From contig NZ_BCXG01000002.1 in assembly GCF_001894985.1 (NCBI RefSeq), positions 310,001-374,000 of the forward strand: 64,000 nt of DNA, read 5' to 3'. Both the position numbers and the translations under genes were made by a program. Shown here piece after piece: positions 44,530 to 54,853 of the stretch. This DNA comes from Rhodococcus tukisamuensis NBRC 100609 (GTDB taxonomy: Bacteria; Actinomycetota; Actinomycetes; Mycobacteriales; Mycobacteriaceae). The notes below the pieces were generated by a model. The model ran no database searches. It saw nothing but the letters and a program-made list of their open reading frames with translations, and had not been told where the DNA came from. Each line of letters starts with the position of its first letter. Position 1 is the stretch's first letter.

Positions 44530-45354
44530 GTGTCCTCCACCACAGCCGAAGTTTCCGACATTTCGGAACAGTCGCCGCACTGCCTCGTCGAGAAGCGCGG
44601 TCACGTCCTCATCGTGACGATGAACCGACCGGACTCGCGCAACGCCCTGTCGAGCGAAATGATGGCGATCATGACCGCGGCCTGGGACCAGGTCGACGCC
44701 GATCCCGACATCCGGGTCGCGATCCTCACCGGCGCCGGGGGTACGTTCTGCGCCGGCATGGACCTCAAGGCGATGAACAAGAACGCCCCCGGCGACAAGT
44801 TCGTCAAGGGCGGCATGGACCTGACCAAGCTGCCGGCGCTACTCAAGGGCCGTCGGCTCACCAAGCCGCTGATCGCCGCAGTCGAGGGCGCGGCCATCGC
44901 CGGCGGCACCGAGATCCTGCAGGGCACCGACATCCGCGTGGCCGGCGAGAGCGCCAAGTTCGGCGTCTCCGAGGCCCGGCTGGGACTGTTCCCGCTCGGC
45001 GGTTCCGCGGTCCGCCTGGTCCGCCAGATCCCGTACACCGTCGCCGCCGAGATCCTGCTCACCGGCCGCAACGTCCCGGCGCCCGAGGCCAAGGAACTCG
45101 GCCTGATCGGCCACGTCGTCCCCGACGGACAGGCCTTGTCCAAGGCACTCGAGATCGCCGATGCAATCGCCGCGAACGGCCCGATCGCCGTGCAGGCGAT
45201 CCTCAAGACCATCCGCGTCACCGAGGGCATGCACGAGGAAGACGCCTTCAAGCTCGAGGCTGAGATCGGCGCCGAGGTGTTCAGGAGCGACGATGCCAAG
45301 GAGGGCCCGCGCTCGTTCGCCGAGAAGCGCGCCCCGAAGTTCCAGGGCCGCTGA
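44530..45354 (+). CDS. echA19: Enoyl-CoA hydratase of the sterol side chain
   Basis: A 274-residue crotonase-fold protein. The oxyanion-hole segments are [19 protein letters not shown] and [21 protein letters not shown], followed by [16 protein letters not shown] with the catalytic Glu region. EchA19 (Rv3516) hydrates sterol side-chain enoyl-CoAs in M. tuberculosis. GTG 44530 follows a GGAGC-like site. It is divergent from fadD19 across a KstR operator and ends at a strong hairpin, so it seems monocistronic. Confidence 0.92.
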   Translation: MSSTTAEVSDISEQSPHCLVEKRGHVLIVTMNRPDSRNALSSEMMAIMTAAWDQVDADPDIRVAILTGAGGTFCAGMDLKAMNKNAPGDKFVKGGMDLTKLPALLKGRRLTKPLIAAVEGAAIAGGTEILQGTDIRVAGESAKFGVSEARLGLFPLGGSAVRLVRQIPYTVAAEILLTGRNVPAPEAKELGLIGHVVPDGQALSKALEIADAIAANGPIAVQAILKTIRVTEGMHEEDAFKLEAEIGAEVFRSDDAKEGPRSFAEKRAPKFQGR

Positions 45355-45376
45355 GTTCCAGGGACCCTGCCCCACC

Positions 45377-45431
45377 GTTCCCCAATGTCACATTGGTTCA
45401 GCTCGAGTGAACCGATGTGACATTGGGGAAC
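45377..45431. terminator. Long bidirectional hairpin between echA19 and the luciferase-like gene
   Basis: A 24-bp stem with a single G-T type mismatch (45377-45400 with 45408-45431) and a 7-base loop containing CTCGAG separates two convergent genes. Confidence 0.8.
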
Positions 45432-45444
45432 TGTCGTTTCGCGG

Positions 45445-46485
45445 TCAGGCGGGGTTGATCGCCTCGGACAGCTGACGCATGTGCGCGACGTCCCGGCAGG
45501 TCACCAGCAGCATGGTGACGCCCGAGTCCTCCCACACCTTGACCTGGTCACGGACCTCGTCGACGTTGCCGAGGATCATCGTGTCGGTGACCATCTCATC
45601 CGGCACGATCGCGGCGGCCTCCTCCTTGCGGCCGGACAGGAAGAGCCGCTGGATCTCCTTGACCTCGTCGCCGTAGCCCATCCGGGTGTACACCTGGGCG
45701 TGGAAGTTCACCTCGGCCGCACCCATCCCGCCGACGTAGAGCGCCGTGATCGGCTTGAGCTTCGCGATCGCCGACGCCCGGTCGTCGGTGATGACGACCT
45801 GGCAGGTGGCCGCGACCTCGAAGTCCTCCCGGCTGCGCCGGGCGCTCGGGCGCGCGAAGCCCTCGTCGAGCCACTCGTTGTACATCGGTGCCAGTCGCGG
45901 CGTGTAGTAGATCGCCAGCCAGCCGTCCGCGATCTCCGCGGTCATGGCGACGTTCTTGGGGCCCTCCGCGCCGAGCCAGATCGGCAGGTCCGCGCGCAGC
46001 GGGTGGGTGATCGGCTTGAGCGGCTTACCCAGACCCATCGAGCCCTCACCGGTGTACGGCAGCGGGTAGTGCGGGCCGGCGTTGGTCACCGGTGCCTCCC
46101 GCGCGAGCACCTGCCGCACGATCGAGACGTACTCCCGGGTGCGCGCGAGCGGCTTCGGGAAGGGCTGGCCGTACCAGCCCTCGACGACCTGCGGCCCGGA
46201 AACACCGAGACCGAGGATCGCGCGACCGCCGGAGAGGTGGTCGAGGGTCAGCGCGTGCATGGCGGCGCCGGTCGGCGTCCGCGCGGACAGCTGCGCCACC
46301 GAGGTCCCGAGCCGGATCCGCTCGGTGCTCGAACCCCACCACGCGAGCGGGGTGAACGCGTCGTTGCCCCACGACTCGGCGGAAAAGACGGCATCAAACC
46401 CCGACCGATCCGCTTCTGCAACGAGTTCAGCCGCGTTGGCCGGCGGCTGTGCGCCCCAGTACCCGAGTTGCAACCCCAGCTTCAT
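45445..46485 (-). CDS. Luciferase-like (LLM) F420-dependent oxidoreductase
   Basis: A 346-residue LLM-family protein (Rv3520c-like) beginning MKLGLQLGYWGAQPP at ATG 46485, with GGAGG seven bases upstream. TIM-barrel blocks are FDAVFSAESWGNDAFTPL, IRLGTSVAQLSARTP, RAILGLGVSGPQVVEGWYG and LPIWLGAEGPKNVAMTAEIADGW. These fit F420-dependent rather than FMN-dependent family members. Its steroid substrate is unknown. It is divergent from the DUF35-ltp4-ltp3 operon across a KstR-type site. Confidence 0.87.
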   Translation of the reverse strand: MKLGLQLGYWGAQPPANAAELVAEADRSGFDAVFSAESWGNDAFTPLAWWGSSTERIRLGTSVAQLSARTPTGAAMHALTLDHLSGGRAILGLGVSGPQVVEGWYGQPFPKPLARTREYVSIVRQVLAREAPVTNAGPHYPLPYTGEGSMGLGKPLKPITHPLRADLPIWLGAEGPKNVAMTAEIADGWLAIYYTPRLAPMYNEWLDEGFARPSARRSREDFEVAATCQVVITDDRASAIAKLKPITALYVGGMGAAEVNFHAQVYTRMGYGDEVKEIQRLFLSGRKEEAAAIVPDEMVTDTMILGNVDEVRDQVKVWEDSGVTMLLVTCRDVAHMRQLSEAINPA

Positions 46486-46547
46486 GTGTGCGCCTCCGTG
46501 TTTTCCCATTTCCACCGCACCATGCCGGTGACCCTTGCCACAGTAAT

Positions 46548-46561
46548 AAGAACCTGTTCTA
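46548..46561. promoter_or_regulatory. KstR-type operator between the LLM gene and the DUF35 gene
   Basis: AAGAACCTGTTCTA fits TnnAACnnGTTnnA except for the first base. It ends nine bases before GTG 46571, implying a very short leader for the plus-strand operon. Confidence 0.7.
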
Positions 46562-46570
46562 CTCGAACTT

Positions 46571-47542
46571 GTGACCCCTGAAAAGACCCAAGTGGCCGAG
46601 CAGCCGCTGAGTGCACCACTAAATCTGAAATTCGACTACACGCGGTCCGTCGGACCGACCATCGGAGCATTCGTGACCGGTCTTCGCGACCGTCGGGTCG
46701 TGGGCGTCCGCGGGTCCGACGGTCGCGTCCACGTGCCGCCGCCGGAGTTCGATCCCGCCACCCACGAACCGATGACCGACTTCGTCGAGGTCTCCGACAC
46801 CGGCACGGTGGTCAGCTGGACGTGGATGCCGGAACCCATCGAGGGCCAGCCGCTCCGCCACCCGTTCGCGTGGGCACTGGTGAAGCTCGATGGCGCCGAC
46901 ACCTCGATCCTGCACGCCGTCGACGCCGGCACGCCGGACGCGATGAGCACCGGGATGCGGGTGCGGGTGCGCTGGGCGGACGAGCGAACCGGCCACATCC
47001 GGGACATCGCCTGCTTCGAACCCGGCGAGAGCGAGTCCACCCCGGCGCAGCCCGGCGGTGACCCGGTCACCGACATCGTGACCCCGATCGACCTGCACTA
47101 CAAGCACACCGCGTCGCTCGAGGAGACCTACTACCTGCGTGGCCTCATGGAGGGCAAGATCATCGGCGGCCGCACCGATGCAAACGGCAAGGTGTACGTC
47201 CCTCCGCGCGGCGCGAACCCCACCGACGGTGTTCCCACAAAGGAGCAGGTCGAGGTGTCCGACAAGGGCACCATCACCACGTTCTGCATCGTCAACGTCC
47301 CGTTCCTGGGCCAGTCGATCAAGCCGCCCTACGTGGCGGCCTACGTCCTGCTCGACGGCGCCGACATCCCGTTCCTGCACCTGATCCTCGATGTCGATCC
47401 GGCCGACGTGCGGATGGGCATGCGCGTCGAGGCCGTCTGGCGGCCCAAGGAGGAGTGGGTGTACTCGCTCCGGAACGTCTCCCACTTCCGTCCCTCCGGT
47501 GAGCCGGACGCGGACTACGACACCTACAAGCACCACCTCTAG
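46571..47542 (+). CDS. Tandem DUF35/OB-fold protein, aldolase partner (Rv3521-like)
   Basis: A 323-residue protein of two similar halves (about 18-155 and 168-310). Each half has a DUF35-type pattern of helix, short ribbon (VVGVRGSDGRVHVPPPEF; IIGGRTDANGKVYVPPR) and OB-fold strands (VSDTGTVVSWTWMPEP; VSDKGTITTFCIVNVP). The Cys residues that normally form the zinc ribbon are missing in both halves. DUF35 proteins bind Ltp-type thiolase-fold retro-aldolases, and ltp4 and ltp3 follow directly. A scaffold or acyl-CoA channel role in the aldolase complex is inferred. GTG start at 46571. Confidence 0.82.
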   Translation: MTPEKTQVAEQPLSAPLNLKFDYTRSVGPTIGAFVTGLRDRRVVGVRGSDGRVHVPPPEFDPATHEPMTDFVEVSDTGTVVSWTWMPEPIEGQPLRHPFAWALVKLDGADTSILHAVDAGTPDAMSTGMRVRVRWADERTGHIRDIACFEPGESESTPAQPGGDPVTDIVTPIDLHYKHTASLEETYYLRGLMEGKIIGGRTDANGKVYVPPRGANPTDGVPTKEQVEVSDKGTITTFCIVNVPFLGQSIKPPYVAAYVLLDGADIPFLHLILDVDPADVRMGMRVEAVWRPKEEWVYSLRNVSHFRPSGEPDADYDTYKHHL

Positions 47543-47555
47543 GAGCCGAAAGACC

Positions 47556-48623
47556 ATGACAGACATTGCAGTCGTCGGCTTCGCACAGGCCCCCCATGTG
47601 CGCGAGACCACCGGCACCACCAACGGCGTCGAGATGCTCGTCCCCTGCTTCCAACAGTTGTATGCGGAGCTCGGAATCACCAAGTCCGACATCGGGTTCT
47701 GGTGCTCAGGATCGTCCGACTACCTGGCCGGCCGCTCGTTCTCGTTCATCTCCGCGATCGACTCGATCGGGGCCGTGCCGCCGATCAACGAGTCGCACGT
47801 CGAGATGGACGCCGCCTGGGCGCTGTACGAGGCCTGGGTCAAGCTCATGACCGGCGAGGTCGAGACCGCCCTCGTGTACGGCTTCGGCAAGTCGTCCGCC
47901 GGTAACCTCCGACAGATCCTGGCCATGCAGACCGACCCGTACCTGGTTGCCCCGTTGTGGCCGGACTCCGTCTCGATGGCGGGCCTGCAGGCCCGGCTCG
48001 GACTCGACGCCGGCAAGTGGACGGCCGAGGACATGGCGCAGATCGCCCAGCGCAGCCGCGCCGCGGCCAAGGACAACCCGAACGCGCAGTTCTCCGGCGA
48101 CGTCGACATCGAGACACTGCTGGCGTCCGAATACGTCGCCGACCCGCTGCGCACGCACGACTGCGCGCCGATCACCGACGGTGCGGCCGCGATCATCCTG
48201 GCCCGCGGCGACCGTGCCCGCGAGCTGTGCGAGCGGCCGGCCTGGATCACCGGCATCGAGCATCGGATCGACTCCCCCAACCTCGGGTCGCGCGATCTGA
48301 CCATCTCGCCGTCGACCGCGGCCGCAGCGCGTGCCGCCACCGGTGGCGACGTCTCGAACATCGACGTCGCAGAACTGCACGCGCCGTTCACCCATCAGGA
48401 GATCATCCTTCGTGAGGCGATCGGCCTGACCGACGCCACCACGATCAACCCGTCGGGCGGCCCGCTCACCGGCAACCCGATGTTCGCCGGCGGTCTCGAG
48501 CGCATCGGCTACGCGGCGCGCAAGATCATGAGCGGCGACGCGCAGCGCACACTCGCACATGCCACCAGCGGCCCTGTGCTGCAGCAGAACCTGGTCGCAG
48601 TCATGGAAGGACGCAACAACTGA
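47556..48623 (+). CDS. ltp4: Thiolase-fold sterol side-chain aldolase Ltp4
   Basis: A 355-residue SCP-x/thiolase-fold protein starting MTDIAVVGFAQAPHVRETTG at ATG 47556, with AGGAG upstream. It has the family's THDCAPITDGAAAIIL and NPSGGPLTGNPMFAGGLERIGYA blocks. At the place of the thiolase nucleophilic Cys it reads ESHVEMDAAW, so classical thiolysis is unlikely. Ltp3 and Ltp4 were shown in R. rhodochrous to be aldol-lyases for C24-branched sterol side chains (from memory). It is next to ltp3 and the DUF35 partner. Confidence 0.88.
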   Translation: MTDIAVVGFAQAPHVRETTGTTNGVEMLVPCFQQLYAELGITKSDIGFWCSGSSDYLAGRSFSFISAIDSIGAVPPINESHVEMDAAWALYEAWVKLMTGEVETALVYGFGKSSAGNLRQILAMQTDPYLVAPLWPDSVSMAGLQARLGLDAGKWTAEDMAQIAQRSRAAAKDNPNAQFSGDVDIETLLASEYVADPLRTHDCAPITDGAAAIILARGDRARELCERPAWITGIEHRIDSPNLGSRDLTISPSTAAAARAATGGDVSNIDVAELHAPFTHQEIILREAIGLTDATTINPSGGPLTGNPMFAGGLERIGYAARKIMSGDAQRTLAHATSGPVLQQNLVAVMEGRNN

Positions 48624-49798
48624 TGGCAAAGCAGAATGCCGCAGTCCTCGGCACCGGTCAGACCTACTACGTCGCCAAGCGCCACGACGTCACGATGGCC
48701 GGCATGATCCGCGAAGCGATCGACCGCGCGATGGCCGACGCCCACGTCGGCTGGGACGACATCGACGCCATCGTCATCGGCAAGGCCCCCGACCTGTTCG
48801 AGGGTTCGATGATGCCGGAACTCGCGATGTCGGATGCGTTGGGCGCCAACGGTAAACCGCTGCTGCGCGTGCACACCGCCGGATCGGTCGGTGCCTCGAC
48901 GGGCAACGTCGCGGCCAGCCTGGTGCAGGCCGGCGTGCACAAGCGGGTGCTCGCAGTGTCGTGGGAGAAGCAGTCCGAGTCCAACGCGATGTGGGCACTG
49001 TCCACCCCGGTGCCGTTCACGATGCCGGTCGGCGCGGGCGCGGGCGGCTTCTTTGCACCGCATGTGCGCTCGTACATCCGACGCTCGGGCGCCCCGGACC
49101 ACATCGGCGCGATGGTCGCCGTCAAGGACCGCCGCAACGGCGCGCTGAACCCGTACGCGCACCTCAAGCAGGCGGACATCACCATCGAATCCGTGATGGC
49201 CTCCCAGATGTTGTGGGACCCCATCCGTTTCGACGAGACCTGCCCGTCGTCGGACGGCGCCTGTGCAATCGTCATCGGCAACGAGGACGCTGCGAAGGCT
49301 GTCGAGGCCGACGGCCGCAAGGTGGCGTGGATCCATGCGACCGCGATGCGCACCGAGCCGCTGTCGTACGCCGGCCGCAACGTCGCGAACCCGCAGGCCG
49401 GCCGGGACGCCGCTGCCGCTCTCTGGAAGGCCGCGGGCATCACCGATCCGGCAACCGAGATCGACGCGGCCGAGATCTACGTGCCGTTCTCGTGGTTCGA
49501 GCCGATGTGGCTGGAGAACCTCGGGTTCGTGCCGGAGGGCGAAGGTTGGAAGTTCACCGAGGCCGGCGAGACCGCTCTCGGCGGGCGGTTGCCGGTCAAC
49601 GCGTCGGGTGGCGTGCTCTCGTCGAACCCGATCGGCGCGTCCGGCATGATCCGGTACGCCGAATCGGCGATGCAGGTGATGGAGCGCGCAGGTGACCATC
49701 AGGTCGACGGCGCCCGCAAGGCCTTCGGTCATGCGTACGGCGGTGGCTCGCAGTACTTTGCGATGTGGGTCGTCGGCGCCGACCGCCCGACCAACTAG
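48623..49798 (+). CDS. ltp3: Thiolase-fold sterol side-chain aldolase Ltp3
   Basis: A 391-residue thiolase-fold protein; ATG 48623 overlaps the ltp4 stop by one base (TGATG). Blocks include AAVLGTGQTYYVAKRHDVTM, the substrate-loop LLRVHTAGSVGASTGNVAASL, CPSSDGACAIVIGN and LPVNASGGVLSSNPIGASGMIRYAE. The usual nucleophilic Cys is Ala (HTAGS), which fits a retro-aldolase rather than a thiolase. It probably acts with Ltp4 and DUF35 on 24-hydroxy branched side-chain CoAs. Confidence 0.88.
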   Translation: MAKQNAAVLGTGQTYYVAKRHDVTMAGMIREAIDRAMADAHVGWDDIDAIVIGKAPDLFEGSMMPELAMSDALGANGKPLLRVHTAGSVGASTGNVAASLVQAGVHKRVLAVSWEKQSESNAMWALSTPVPFTMPVGAGAGGFFAPHVRSYIRRSGAPDHIGAMVAVKDRRNGALNPYAHLKQADITIESVMASQMLWDPIRFDETCPSSDGACAIVIGNEDAAKAVEADGRKVAWIHATAMRTEPLSYAGRNVANPQAGRDAAAALWKAAGITDPATEIDAAEIYVPFSWFEPMWLENLGFVPEGEGWKFTEAGETALGGRLPVNASGGVLSSNPIGASGMIRYAESAMQVMERAGDHQVDGARKAFGHAYGGGSQYFAMWVVGADRPTN

Positions 49799-49812
49799 AA
49801 GGGACACCCACT

Positions 49813-50676
49813 GTGAAGTTCACCGTCGGTATCGCGATGAGTCCGCTCGAGCAGTTGGTTCCGCTCGCGCAGACTGCGGAGGAGTGCGGGTTCGCCAACA
49901 TCGCACTGCCCGACTCGCTGTTCTACATGGAGTCGGCCGCGGCCGACTACCCGTACACCCCGGACGGCTCCCGCATGTGGAACGCCGAGACGCCGTGGGT
50001 GGACCCGTTGATCGCGGCGGCCGCGATGGGGGCCGCGACCTCCACCATCGGCTTCTACACGAACGTGCTCAAGCTGGGCTCGCGCAACCCCCTGCTGCTC
50101 GCGCGGCAGGTGGGCTCGGTGGCCAACCTGACCGGCAACCGCTTCGGCTTCGGCGTCGGGATCGGCTGGGCGCCGGAAGAGTTCGAGTGGTGCGGCGTGC
50201 CGTTCAAGCGCCGCGGCGCCCGGGTCGACGAAATGATCGAGGTCATCAAGTTGACCCTGGCCGGCGGCATGGTCGAGTACCACGGCGAGTTCTTCGACTT
50301 CGACAAGCTGCAGATCAGCCCCGCCCCCACCAAGCCGGTGCCGTTCTACGTCGGTGGACACACCGACGTGGCTCTGCGCCGCGCGGCCCGGGTGGGTGAC
50401 GGCTGGACCTCGGCAATGATGAAGTTCAAGGATCTCGTCGAGACCAAGCGCAAGCTCGACGATCTACTCGCCGAAAACGGCCGTGCGGACCAGCCTTTCG
50501 AGATTCAGGCTGTGTGCATCGACCGCTTCGGCAAGGACGGGTACCAGGAGCTCGCCGCGGCCGGCGTCACCGACACCATCGTGGTGCCGTGGCTCTTCGA
50601 CGGCGTCGCGTTCGACGGCCCGCTCGAAGCCAAGCAGGACTCGCTGCGCAAGTTCGCCGCCGAGAACATCAACTAG
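49813..50676 (+). CDS. Second luciferase-like (LLM) F420-dependent oxidoreductase
   Basis: A 287-residue LLM-family TIM-barrel protein. GTG 49813 (MKFTVGIAMSPLEQL) is 14 bases after ltp3, with AAGGG upstream. Blocks: EECGFANIALPDSLFYM, TIGFYTNVLKLGSRNPLLLARQVGSV, RFGFGVGIGWAPEEFEWCGVPF, PFYVGGHTDVALRRAARVGDGW. Cofactor F420 is likely from family. It lies in the ltp operon and presumably reduces or oxidises a side-chain or ring intermediate. It is clearly different from the LLM protein at 45445-46485. Confidence 0.85.
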   Translation: MKFTVGIAMSPLEQLVPLAQTAEECGFANIALPDSLFYMESAAADYPYTPDGSRMWNAETPWVDPLIAAAAMGAATSTIGFYTNVLKLGSRNPLLLARQVGSVANLTGNRFGFGVGIGWAPEEFEWCGVPFKRRGARVDEMIEVIKLTLAGGMVEYHGEFFDFDKLQISPAPTKPVPFYVGGHTDVALRRAARVGDGWTSAMMKFKDLVETKRKLDDLLAENGRADQPFEIQAVCIDRFGKDGYQELAAAGVTDTIVVPWLFDGVAFDGPLEAKQDSLRKFAAENIN

Positions 50677-50691
50677 GACCGAGGGAGCACC

Positions 50692-51108
50692 ATGACGACG
50701 ACCGTCGAACATCCGGCTCGCATCGCGTCGCGTGCCTCGCAGGCGGCAGCGAGCGGCAAGCGCAAGGCGGAGTGGCTGGACCTCTTCGCGGAGGACGGTT
50801 GGGTCGAGGATCCGGTCGGCCCTTCGGGTTTCGACCCCGAGGGCAAGGGGCACCACGGCCGGGAGGCGATCGCCCGCTTCTACGACATGACGATCGCCAA
50901 CACCGACTCGTTGACCTTCAACGTCGCGGACACCCTGATCTGCGGTGACGAGATGGTCTACATCGGCAGCATCCGGTCCGTAGTGGCGGGCAACCAGATC
51001 GACGCCGAAGGCGTGTTCGTCTACCGGGTGAACGCCGAGGGGAAGCTGCAGTCGATTCGGGCCTTCTGGGAGGTCGACCGGGCGATGAAGACGCTCGTCA
51101 AGCTGTAG
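50692..51108 (+). CDS. Ketosteroid isomerase-like (NTF2-fold) protein
   Basis: A 138-residue NTF2-fold protein resembling delta5-3-ketosteroid isomerase. LFAEDGWVEDPVGP matches the isomerase segment carrying its general-base Asp (VEDPVG), and GREAIARFYD follows as in that enzyme. The oxyanion-hole Asp of the C-terminal strand seems replaced (GVFVYRVN). It is the last gene of the DUF35-ltp operon, 15 bases after the LLM gene, with a strong terminator behind. Isomerisation of a steroid double bond is plausible but unproven. Confidence 0.82.
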   Translation: MTTTVEHPARIASRASQAAASGKRKAEWLDLFAEDGWVEDPVGPSGFDPEGKGHHGREAIARFYDMTIANTDSLTFNVADTLICGDEMVYIGSIRSVVAGNQIDAEGVFVYRVNAEGKLQSIRAFWEVDRAMKTLVKL

Positions 51109-51121
51109 TACGCACGAACGC

Positions 51122-51163
51122 CGGAAGGGACCGCACCTCGTAATCGAGGTGCGGTCCCTTCCG
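51122..51163 (+). terminator. Perfect hairpin ending the ltp operon
   Basis: A perfect 19-bp stem (51122-51140 with 51145-51163) and 4-base loop, followed by TTTCAC, starts 13 bases after the isomerase-like gene. Confidence 0.85.
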
Positions 51164-51213
51164 TTTCACGGCAGGGTGGGTCCGACCGTAGGCGATCGGA
51201 AGGACGACATTCA

Positions 51214-51678
51214 GTGCACATGCAATCGGACGATCTCCGGATCTGTTTCATCGGAGACTCTTTCGTCGCGGGTGTCGGCGACGAGACCGCTCTCGGCTGG
51301 ACCGGCCGCGACCTCTCGGGCGAATCTGATCGACTGCCTGGGCGCCGCCGAGGACGCGCCGGTCCTCTTCGTCGGCCCGCCGCCCGTGCACGACGAGGAA
51401 CACAACCGTCAGATTCTCTTGCTCAGCAATGATTTTCGCGACATCTGCGATGCGCGTGCACCTTCGTCGACGTGTTCACCACCCTGGAGATGCACGACGT
51501 CTGGCGCCGGCAGGTGCGCGACGGCGACGGCGCCCACCCGCGATCCGACGGCTACACGGCGCTGTTCGAACTGGTGGCACCCGCCTGGGACGAATGGCTG
51601 CACCGCTGGGGCCACCGTGGACCGGAACGAAGACGGCAGCGCCGACGCGGGATGACCGCGCCGGCGCTGCCGGGGTGA
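51214..51678 (+). pseudogene. Remnant of an SGNH/GDSL hydrolase
   Basis: Three pieces of one SGNH-hydrolase lie in different frames. The N-terminus LRICFIGDSFVAGVGDETALGWTGR (with the GDS block) runs from ATG 51214. A middle piece ANLIDCLGAAEDAPVLFVGPP follows directly in another frame. The C-terminus TFVDVFTTLEMHDVW..DGDGAHP..GYTALFELV (with the catalytic DxxH) is in a third arrangement, ending at TGA 51678. Compared with a normal ~200-residue enzyme, roughly 90 residues between block I and the middle piece (including the Asn block) are deleted and at least one further frameshift is present. It cannot make an active enzyme. Confidence 0.8.
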
Positions 51679-51693
51679 GACTTGCTGTCGCGA

Positions 51694-52947
51694 CTAGTGC
51701 GACACCGGGCAACCGCCGGTCTTGTAGTCGACCTGGTACTCCTTGATGCCGTTGAGCCAGCCGGACCGCAGCCGGCGGGTCTCGCCGACCTGGGTGATGT
51801 CCGGGAGGATGTCGGCGATCGCGTTGAAGATCAGGTCGATCTCCATGCGGGCCAGGTTGGCGCCGAGGCAGTAGTGCGCGCCGGTGCCACCGAAGGACAG
51901 GTGCGGGTTCGGGTTCCGGAGGATGTCGAACTTCTCCGGGTTCTCGAACACCTCCTCGTCGAAGTTCGCCGACACGTAGCTCATCACCACGCGCTGGCCC
52001 TTCTTGATTGCGACGCCGCCGATCTCGGTGTCTTCGAGCGCGGTGCGCTGGAAGGAGGCAACCGGGGTGGCCCAGCGGATGATCTCGTCCGCCGTGGTCT
52101 TCGGGCGCTCCTTCTTGTACAGCTCCCACTGCTCGGGGTTGTCCATGAAGGCCTTCATGCCGTGCGTGGTGGCGTTGCGGGTGGTCTCGTTACCGGCCAC
52201 CGCGAGCACGATCACGAAGAAGCCGAACTCCTCCGGGCTGAGCTCGTCGCCGTCGACGTCCGCCTCGATGAGCGTGGTGACGAGGTCGTCGCCCGGGTTC
52301 TGCTTGCGCGCCTCGGCCAGCTGGTACGCGTATCCGAGGATCTCCATCGACGCGGCAGCCGGGTCGATGTCGGCGAACTCGGGGTCGTCGTACGAGGTCA
52401 TCTGGTTGGACCACTCGAAGACCTTGCCGCGATCCTCCTGCGGCACACCGATCAGCTCGGCGATGGCCTGCAGCGGCAGCTCCGCCGCGACCTGGGTGAC
52501 AAAGTCGCCGTTACCCTCCGCAGCGGCGGCCTTGACGATGGCCTCGGCCCGGTCCTTGAGCTCGGCCTTGAGCCCGTTGATCGCGCGGGGGGTGAAGCCG
52601 CGGGAAACCAGCTTGCGGAGCTTGGTGTGCTCCGGCGCGTCCTTGTTCAGCAGCACGAAGCGCTGCAGCTCGATGGCCTCGCGCTGCATGTCGTCCGCGA
52701 AACGCGGGATGGCGGTGTTCTCCCAAGTGGAGAACACCTCGCTCCGCATCGAGACGTCGCGGATATCCTCGTGCCGGGTGACCAACCAGTAGCCACCGTC
52801 GTTGAACCCGCCGACGCCGTCGGGCTGCTCGACCCAGAACACCGGCTCGGCCTTGCGAACCTCCGCGAGCTCCTCGACGGGGATCCGATGTGCGTAGATG
52901 TCGGGGTCCGTAAAGTCGAAACCCGCGGGAATGTTGGGCTGTGCCAC
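51694..52947 (-). CDS. cyp125: Cytochrome P450 CYP125, steroid C26/27-monooxygenase
   Basis: A 417-residue P450. I-helix AVAGNETTRNAT, heme loop FGGTGAHYCLGANLAR (Cys about 360), K-helix DEIIRWATPVASFQR. The N-terminal PNIPAGFDFTDPDIYAHRIP follows CYP125 enzymes, which oxidise the terminal side-chain methyl of cholest-4-en-3-one to the acid, starting side-chain degradation. GTG 52947 is chosen over ATG 53007 because CAGGAG lies six bases upstream. A perfect KstR operator overlaps the upstream region. Confidence 0.95.
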   Translation of the reverse strand: MAQPNIPAGFDFTDPDIYAHRIPVEELAEVRKAEPVFWVEQPDGVGGFNDGGYWLVTRHEDIRDVSMRSEVFSTWENTAIPRFADDMQREAIELQRFVLLNKDAPEHTKLRKLVSRGFTPRAINGLKAELKDRAEAIVKAAAAEGNGDFVTQVAAELPLQAIAELIGVPQEDRGKVFEWSNQMTSYDDPEFADIDPAAASMEILGYAYQLAEARKQNPGDDLVTTLIEADVDGDELSPEEFGFFVIVLAVAGNETTRNATTHGMKAFMDNPEQWELYKKERPKTTADEIIRWATPVASFQRTALEDTEIGGVAIKKGQRVVMSYVSANFDEEVFENPEKFDILRNPNPHLSFGGTGAHYCLGANLARMEIDLIFNAIADILPDITQVGETRRLRSGWLNGIKEYQVDYKTGGCPVSH

Positions 52948-52986
52948 TGCTGTCTCCTGCCCTCGCGATCGTTGCCGCAAGTGATG

Positions 52987-53000
52987 TGGAACACGTTCTA
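52987..53000. promoter_or_regulatory. KstR operator upstream of cyp125
   Basis: TGGAACACGTTCTA is a perfect match to TnnAACnnGTTnnA, 40 bp upstream of the chosen cyp125 start. Confidence 0.85.
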
Positions 53001-53010
53001 TAAACATTGA

Positions 53011-54745
<1,735 letters not shown>

Positions 54746-54853
54746 CAATCACGCCCCATCTGACAGAGAATGCGTGAGAGAGCCCGCGCCGGCGCACACA
54801 CCGCGTCGCGCCCGCTCCGGACGTTGCACACTCGACGGATAGGGAGATTTGTC

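Noticed and set aside
47391-47555. Upstream extension of ltp4
   Set aside because: The 55 extra codons overlap the DUF35 gene in another frame; ATG 47556 has AGGAG upstream and starts at the conserved MTDIAVVGFAQ.
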